Origin: Copromyces sp. CBS 386.78
Taxonomy: Eukaryota; Ascomycota; Sordariomycetes; Sordariales; Sordariaceae
Length of the DNA: 64,000 nt
Assembly (NCBI GenBank): GCA_030685235.1
Contig: MU839137.1
Location: 124,001-188,000, forward strand
Reading direction: 5' to 3'
Part shown: positions 58,114 to 64,000 of the stretch, piece after piece
Layout: each line of letters begins with the position of its first letter
Position numbering within the stretch: position 1 is the first letter of the stretch
The notes under the pieces: generated by a model
Told to the model about the DNA's origin: nothing
The model's input: only the letters and a program-made list of their open reading frames with translations
Database searches by the model: none
Program-made: the position numbers and the translations under genes

Positions 58114-58953
58114 TCTAAGGGAAGATCTCGGTTGCTTAGATGGTCGTACGTAGATGGATTCATTTGAGCGACGATGAAGTAGATGCCCGGGCGAAGTAAT
58201 CATAAAAATAAACCGAACATGGACAGTCCAACATGGCTCGTCTTGGCTAAGAAAGGCCGTTACCAAACTGTGATAGAAATACCGACATTTTGAAAGCATA
58301 TCGGCTAGAGTCATTAAGGGATTGAACTATGCATAAATCCCCTTGGATACGTGAAAACTGGAAGGGTGGACTGCACCTAAGGTGTACCGTATCGGATCGT
58401 GTTCAGTTTATTTTTGCGACTACTTGGCATGGGGAAGAAGACACCTGCCCCTAGCCAGCAAATAAATTAGACAGGATCTTTGAACATGGCTTGCTTCCCT
58501 GCCCCAATTAAACCAAACTCGCAGGGAGGATTGAGATAAGGACAAAAATATGATGACTGACTGACCCATAAAGAAATACCACCTCTTTCCCTGAGCTGCC
58601 TGTGAATAAGTAACACAGCAGACATAGCGGTCGTCATGTCATGATATCTTTCTCTCCTCCCACTTACATTTTTTTTACTATTACGCCCGCGAGCGCGCAG
58701 CTCGCCTCACTACGAAGCACTCATTTCAATATTTGCCGACCTAAGATCCGCGCTTCAACGTATGAGAATAGAGCGAATAAAGGAACAAACAAACAACACT
58801 ACACACACACACGCACACACACAGCACACACAGCACGCACTTCATGCATTTTATCCACCATTCTTCCATCCAGGCAGCCAATTCAAAAGGAAAAAGGATC
58901 AAGACAAGACGAAAAAAAGGCGCAATGAAGTACAACAAAAAAAAGGTCCGATG
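58114..58953. other. Intergenic; CA-rich simple repeat, no gene seen
   Basis: No supported ORF. A (CA)n-like tract lies at about 58799-58835. An A8 run at about 58937-58944 serves as the likely Pol III terminator of the minus-strand tRNA-like element that follows. Confidence 0.55.
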
Positions 58954-58954
58954 T

Positions 58955-59074
58955 GGCCACAAAGGGGATCGAACCCAGAGCCTGCTTCCCCGGCAGAGGG
59001 AGTATGCCTTCAAGATATATAGCGACGTTGGCAGTTTCGGGGCTCCACTCCCTTGACCACTACGCCACGCAACC
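58955..59074 (-). tRNA. tRNA-like Pol III element, degenerate or intron-bearing
   Basis: On the minus strand the sequence starts GGTTGCG and carries an A-box-like TGGCGTAGTGG and a B-box GGTTCGATCCC. It ends TGTGGCC. The ends can pair over seven positions, using four G-U pairs. A T8 run lies about 10 nt after the 3' end, as expected for Pol III termination. The A-to-B spacing (about 80 nt) is long, implying an intron, a long variable arm (CTGC/GCAG can pair) or both. The T stem has only three good pairs, and I cannot place an anticodon with T33. It may be a decayed tRNA, a tRNA-derived element or a tRNA with an unusual intron. Confidence 0.4.
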
Positions 59075-59206
59075 CACAGACTCTGAGCCCGCTCCGATGA
59101 GTGAGGGAAAAAGATGGGCTTATGTACTGCTGGGTGCTAGGTGCCTAGATTGGCTGGTGTTTGTTTGTGTGTGCCTGGGCTTAAGATGGGATGAAAATCG
59201 GGGTTT

Positions 59207-59233
59207 GGGGGGGGGGGGGGGGGGGGGGGGGGG
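59207..59233. repeat. 27-G homopolymer
   Basis: An unbroken G run directly upstream of an A/T-rich stretch and the assembly gap. The true length is doubtful. Confidence 0.8.
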
Positions 59234-59322
59234 CTCGGTTTAAATAAAAAAAAAATTGAAAAAATATAAATAAGGAGCTTATACAAAAAGACACCCTTCT
59301 AAAAAAAGACAAATTTAGGTTG

Positions 59323-59332
59323 NNNNNNNNNN
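59323..59332. other. Assembly gap of ten N flanked by low-complexity sequence
   Basis: Ten unknown bases. To the right (59333-59404) the sequence is almost pure C/G with long C runs, and to the left it is A/T-rich. Both flanks look like low-quality contig ends, so distance and sequence here should not be trusted. Confidence 0.95.
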
Positions 59333-59404
59333 GGCCCCCCCCGCCCCCCCCCCCCCCGCCCGCCCCGCCCCGCGCCCCCCCGCCCCCGGCGCGCGCCGCC
59401 CCCG

Positions 59405-60626
59405 GGCATGATTCCATTCGATGAAGAAGGTTTACCGATTGTGAGTGCGGGTAAGTAATGTGGTCTGGCAAGGAAGATACGGGAGTTAGAGTTTTGCTGT
59501 GTCTGAGTGGGAGAGCTGTCGGTGGGTGTTGGACGGTTCGAAAGTTGTTCCCATAAGGTTGTCACGTTCGTTCCGAGATGGAGGAGGATGGCAATGCGGG
59601 CAGACAATGAAAACGAGATACGCCGATGAAGAAGCTCAAATCAGGAGGAATACCTCTTCCTTCACACCTAAACCGTCGTTCCGAAGCAGCTCCATTGCCT
59701 CCCCATGCATGAAGCCATCGAGATAGCAGTCTCCCACCAGATAGAACCTCTCTTCGGCGGTGTTGCTGTTTGCTGGCCTCCAGTCAGCAAATACGGTGCG
59801 TTCCCGACATACAAACCTAACAACATTGATATCGCCTGCTTTGGCGACCGCAGGACAGAGTCCAACCCTACTTACCTCCCTTTGTCCTAAACAAACTTTT
59901 GCCGGGGAATGGGAAGCAGCAGCTTCGTGAGTTGGCTTCCTATATCGTGTGGGCCGAGGAGTAGATCTCGCCCATTAGTTCGACTTGTTGGGCTCGTTCT
60001 GCCAGGATAGATGCCGCACTCCTGCCTTCGTTACTTCTTCTTACAGGCATCGAAGTCTGGCCTGGGGAGCAGAGGAAGGGGCTTTAAGAGTGGATGTTCT
60101 GCTTAGGAACACTTCCTTCATTGATGTAGGTTGGCACCTAGATACCTAGGTAGGTAGGTAGGTATAAAGTGCCTCCCCTCATCCCTTATGCTAACCTTGT
60201 TAAGAGAAACCGCCTTTGGGACAACGGGGATCACACAATGCAATTGCGGCACAATTGACCACAAATAAATCCTTGGACCATCCGAGAGCTTCGCTCTTTC
60301 CTACGTTCTCAAGGTTAGCAACGTGAAAGCCCTTCAGCAGTCGTTCTCTGCCAGTGTCTTTGGTGAAGGTTGCGGAGAGGGCGAGTTACATTTTCCAAGG
60401 GATTGACAGGCAACTCAACTCCGACCTGCAGTTACTGTATGAAGTCGATGAGGGTATGGCAGTAGATACTGATTATGGCCATATGCTGCTCCCATTCACC
60501 TTGCTTGACAAGCTATACACGCCTGGGAAGGAACAAACTCACCACTAACCACCGGAGTGTCGGCAAATATATAACAATGTTTGGTTATTCCCCTCACTTT
60601 GGAGATTTCCCTCTTTTTCTTTCCAG
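59405..60626. other. Intergenic upstream of the first nucleotidyltransferase gene
   Basis: No independent gene is seen. A GGTA repeat (about 60147-60164) is present. A strong polypyrimidine tract followed by CAG (60608-60626) looks like a splice acceptor for an upstream exon. One possible upstream exon is ATG at 60439 to 60453, with donor GTATGG at 60454, but other choices exist. Confidence 0.45.
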
Positions 60627-61531
60627 GTTTGTTTGGACAGCGACCAATCACCACACAACTTTTATATATATCTTACCAAGTACCGTTTACGACCATGCCT
60701 CATTCAATCAATACCCTCGCCCCGGCCGGCTCTCTTTGTGGCAAGACAACTCGCCGCAACCGCCGTGTCCGACATCTTCAACAAGCATGATATCCCCTAT
60801 GCGTTCATTGGCGGGCTGCCCTTGAACTTGTTAGGCCATACCCGATTTGGCTCAGATATAGACGTCCTCGTGGACGACACGGCGTTCTGTGATGAGGACA
60901 CCAGAAAGATGAAGCCGCACTTGAGGGAAATCCTAGTGAAGCACGATGATCGGTTCACCACAACGAACGGTGCCTTGATGCATATACATTTCCGTGCAAC
61001 CATTGGGGAAGACGCGGTGGAGGTGCCGGTCGAGACCCTCCCAGCGGGACAGTTAGGGCTGCCGCTCCGGTTAGAAGATGTCGAGAAGATCGGAGTTTGT
61101 CAGTACCATCAATATGTACATTCCCTGTTCTCTGAACTCTCGGAGCATGATCTGAGAAAAATTCATTAGCAGAAATCCCCATCCTGCCGCCGGAGCTTTT
61201 GTTCATCACCAAGGCGAAAAGAGCTGCTGCTCTCACTGGCAGCAGCAGACCGAAGTCCGTCGCCAGACTAGCGTACGATGAACAAGACCTCGAATTTCTA
61301 CTGAGATGGATGGGGCAGCACGGCCGAATTATCGACATTCATCGAAACTGTTCTCTGCTGGAGCGGCAGCAAAATACCCAAGCACAGTCGGTCCCAAAAG
61401 ACCGACTCTACAAGCAACTGCGTGATCTGTATCTTTACTGGTCAGCGAAGGAGCACCAAGGGTCGGGGCAGGCGGAGGCGTTCAAGAAGGTGATAGCGAC
61501 CATTGACCAAGCGTATTTTCAAGAAACATGA
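60627..61531 (+). CDS. Nucleotidyltransferase-fold protein, first of a tandem pair (5' end unresolved)
   Basis: The frame from 60627 encodes ARQLAATAVSDIFNKHDIPYAFIGGLPLNLLGH, then FGSDIDVLVDD. This is the GG plus Asp-x-Asp pattern of the MNT/AbiEii-like nucleotidyltransferase superfamily. Later blocks VETLPAGQLGLP, IPILPPELLFITKAKRAAALTGSSRPKSVARL and DEQDLEFLLRWM match the second gene at 62268 closely. An intron 61099-61169 (GTCAGT...TTAG) restores the frame. There is no in-frame ATG in the conserved frame. Either an upstream exon joins at the acceptor 60626, or the ATG at 60695 (MPHSINTL), which lies in another frame, was the original start and an indel broke it. The gene may therefore be a decaying copy. 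The function is unknown; the fold is known for NMP or nucleotide transfer. Confidence 0.6.
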
Positions 61532-62267
61532 GGTATACCAGATTGGAAAAAGATAAAAATGCCATTACACACCCCAAAACACGTAAAATTGAACTCCCTG
61601 TGCTCATTTTTCAAGTCGCTTTGCTTGATAATATAATCAAGGCGGACATCCGGAGACTGGTACGGTCTGCATACGGCTGCTTAAGCCGATCGGAGCAAAA
61701 GTTTGCTTGACAGATATCCCGGAGAAAAATGGTATGTGAGATCTCCGTGAACAAAATGCCGACCGCACATGCTGCACGAATATAAAATTGCGAAAGAAGG
61801 AGCTTCCGACGCCCACTTGCATCTTATGCACAAGGCCTTGAATCACAGGTTTTCCTTGCCTCAAAAAAACTTGGACAGAAGTGAGTCAAGCACGGTCTCT
61901 GGAAACGTAGCCTTGGAAACTGCTAGAGGTTGTGGTCCATAGATTTCTATAAAATGTTTCCTCCCCCATTCTTTCCGACTTGTTTTGGAGATCATTTTTT
62001 AACAACTTACAACATTCAATCACACACCCACCATCTTGCTTACTTGGCTACCTGCCTAATTACGAGCATACCTACCAACTATTCCTTTTCGTCAGGACAA
62101 GTCAGTTCCAGACCACGTTCCTTGTCCAAAAACCTTTATCGACGTTGCTCAATAGGTAGGTGCGCGTGAACCACGATACAGTCGTTCCATCATAAACCCT
62201 ACGTTGGTTCTTCTCATGCAAGGGCTAACCACCAAGACGACTCAACAGCACCTAGAGTCAGCTCAAA
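61532..62267. other. Intergenic between the two nucleotidyltransferase paralogues
   Basis: About 0.74 kb; no supported ORF. It should contain the promoter of the second paralogue. Confidence 0.5.
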
Positions 62268-63155
62268 ATGCATTCGCAAGAGCCTCAGTCACACGGGCCC
62301 GGCGTCCCTTCCTTTTCCGCCCGTCTACAAGCAGCAACCGCACTTAGCGGCATTCTCTCGCGTCACAACATCCCCCATGCCTTTATCGGCGGCTTTGCCT
62401 TCAACTTACTAGGCACCTCACGCTCAACCCTCGATATTGACGTCATCATTGAGGACTCCGCCTTCTCCCCGACGCCCGGCCCTTCCAGTCCAACAACTTG
62501 GACGCCGACCAAAACCCCAGAGCCGATCCATCAAATCCGGCAGCTGCTGGTCGACTCTGATGAAAGATTCGGCTTAGTTGAGAGCGGCTTAAGCCCAAAG
62601 CTCGTCTTCACAGCACAAACGGAAGAAGAAGAAGAAAAGAAGAGCCCGGTCCGGGTCCCCGTCGAAACGCTTCGCGCCGGCTCCCTCGGTCTACCTCAGC
62701 ATATCAGCCAGGCTATGACGGTGCGCGGCATTCCCATTCTTCCCCCTCGATTCCTCCTCCTCACCAAAATCAAGCGCTGCACAAACTTTTTGGGGAGCGA
62801 CCGGCCCAAATCTGTGGAGCGCTTTAAATCCGACGAAGGAGACATCAAGTATTTGCTGAAGTGGCTAGTTGAAGAAAACGAAAGAGTGGATGTTAAGGGT
62901 TATTGTCAGGGTGATGGTACACGAGCTCTTGATGACAATATTTTGATCCAAAAAGTTGGTAAACTGGTTCAGTTTTGGAAAGAGAAAGGGGACGAAGAGA
63001 AGGAGACGGTGGGAAGATTACAGAAAGCGATGGAGGAGGAGGACTGGAGGCGGGTTGTAGAGCAGCAGCAGCAAGGGCACACAGGGGCAGACCAGGAAAC
63101 GCGCTCTGCTCTGAGCAACATGAAGACTGGGGAGGAGGAAACAGAGCCGTCCTAG
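62268..63155 (+). CDS. Nucleotidyltransferase-fold protein, second of a tandem pair
   Basis: An intronless 295-residue frame starting MHSQEPQSHGPG. The catalytic region reads ALSGILSRHNIPHAFIGGFAFNLLGTSRSTLDIDVIIEDS. It has the Gly-Gly turn and the Asp-Ile-Asp metal-binding pair of the MNT/AbiEii-like nucleotidyltransferase fold. Further blocks are VPVETLRAGSLGLP, IPILPPRFLLLTKIKRCTNFLGSDRPKSVERFKSDEGDIKYLLKWL. The tail is charged and Glu/Gln-rich. It is clearly paralogous to the gene 0.7 kb upstream and lacks that gene's intron. A third catalytic carboxylate is not obvious from sequence. Such proteins are widespread in filamentous fungi without known substrate, and the bacterial relatives include toxin-antitoxin NTases. 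I cannot assign a role. Confidence 0.75.
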   Translation: MHSQEPQSHGPGVPSFSARLQAATALSGILSRHNIPHAFIGGFAFNLLGTSRSTLDIDVIIEDSAFSPTPGPSSPTTWTPTKTPEPIHQIRQLLVDSDERFGLVESGLSPKLVFTAQTEEEEEKKSPVRVPVETLRAGSLGLPQHISQAMTVRGIPILPPRFLLLTKIKRCTNFLGSDRPKSVERFKSDEGDIKYLLKWLVEENERVDVKGYCQGDGTRALDDNILIQKVGKLVQFWKEKGDEEKETVGRLQKAMEEEDWRRVVEQQQQGHTGADQETRSALSNMKTGEEETEPS

Positions 63156-64000
63156 AACCGTGGCTGTGTTTGTTTTGCTGAAGCTATGATCGGCTCCGTG
63201 ATCTTTTTGATAGAGACTGGGCAAGTGCCATGAGCCGTGACTGTCCCTGCCGTACCGACCGGACTGTAGCGGACTTGGGACGAGGGACCGGCCCCGACCA
63301 TGCCGCCAAGCCCGCCTACAGCTCTCGGCATTTCCCGCTGAGGGGACATCGATCGCCGGCATACACTCTCCCCCTGGTTTGATTGTTAGCTCGGTACATT
63401 GTGGGTTTTAGACAGGGCAGCTAACAGGGGTTGAAACCAATAAAATCACGATTCTGGTCTATGAGCTGGCGAAATAAAGAGAGTGTGTGTGGAAGTTGCT
63501 GTCAACTCTTTCTCACCTTGAGATCAGGCGATTTCAGCCAATCAGATAGCGTAGATAGCCCTGTTATGATGTTATCCCACTGTCACCCCCTGTAAGAAAA
63601 TATGGGGTTTGAACCACGCTAACAGTCAAACCAGCATCAATAGGTACCTCTAGTGTAGTGTAGAGAGCTGGAAAGGAGGAACCTCGGCTCTTTCACCCCA
63701 GCCCAGCCTTTTGCTTCCCCGGAATTCGGGCCTGCCCACACCAATCCAACCTCCATCGTTGTATCGCGCCAGTCCTAGCGTCGATGATTTCTCATCAATC
63801 AATTTGATACCCTCTCTGAGAACATGTTTTGGATATCGGTTTAACAGATTCTTCAGGCTTCAATTCGGTGGTAGTAAGAGTAGGACTGACATTTTTTCCA
63901 ACTGGGGCTTCTCCATCAAATAATAGGCGGTGTCTTGCTTGAACCGTGCACCTATCGCATCGATGATTGTAGCGGGGCGAGCATTCTTCAGCAGCAGCCC
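63156..64000. other. Right-edge intergenic sequence, no gene seen
   Basis: About 0.85 kb to the window end. A 70-codon frame at 63711-63923 has no recognisable feature. A gene could begin beyond the edge. Confidence 0.5.

Overview
The window is nuclear DNA from a filamentous ascomycete, most likely a Sordariomycete of the Neurospora/Sordaria type. This is inferred from short GT-AG introns (about 40-110 bp, CTAAC/CTGAC-like branch points), long GC-moderate intergenic stretches with many microsatellites, and the identity of the housekeeping genes. I worked without database searches, so product names rest on recognised motifs and family resemblance.

Layout. The left 20 kb is gene-dense: a five-finger CCCH protein (149-1683), a Baeyer-Villiger-type flavin monooxygenase (2949-5157), Arp2/3 subunit ARPC2 (5450-6594, minus), SSU-processome WD40 protein UTP12/DIP2 (7254-10205), eRF1 methyltransferase MTQ2 (10658-11461, minus), a possible small Cys/His protein (about 12 kb), a TRP-type vacuolar cation channel YVC1 (12878-15453, minus), mitochondrial ATP synthase subunit b/ATP4 (16805-17814, minus) and NOC4 (18160-19914). 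ARPC2/UTP12 and ATP4/NOC4 are divergent pairs.

From 19.9 to 32.3 kb and from 34.2 to 43.3 kb I find no convincing protein gene. These two blocks flank a single gene, a bZIP factor with a predicted transmembrane segment and a short upstream ORF in its pyrimidine-rich leader (32279-34233). The blocks hold only simple repeats and small chance ORFs.

The right third holds a Sel1-repeat protein whose last 14 residues lie beyond a 486-bp intron (43287-45432, minus), a 726-residue proline/glutamine-rich protein with a helical, possibly DNA-binding N terminus (47058-49238), a 197-residue Cys-rich protein ending in a CaaX box (50216-50809), SmD1 (51667-52357, minus) and PKR1 (53051-53554, minus). An F-box/leucine-rich gene follows whose reading is broken twice (55432-58113), then a tRNA-like Pol III element (58955-59074, minus), an assembly gap (59323-59332) and two tandem nucleotidyltransferase-fold paralogues (about 60.6-63.2 kb). 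The first paralogue has a disturbed 5' end.

As a set, UTP12 and NOC4 serve 18S rRNA processing, MTQ2 translation termination, SmD1 splicing, ATP4 respiration, YVC1 and PKR1 vacuolar ion/proton physiology, and ARPC2 actin. The most interesting items are the membrane-anchored bZIP in its gene desert, the doubly interrupted F-box gene, the tandem nucleotidyltransferase pair and the CaaX Cys-rich protein.
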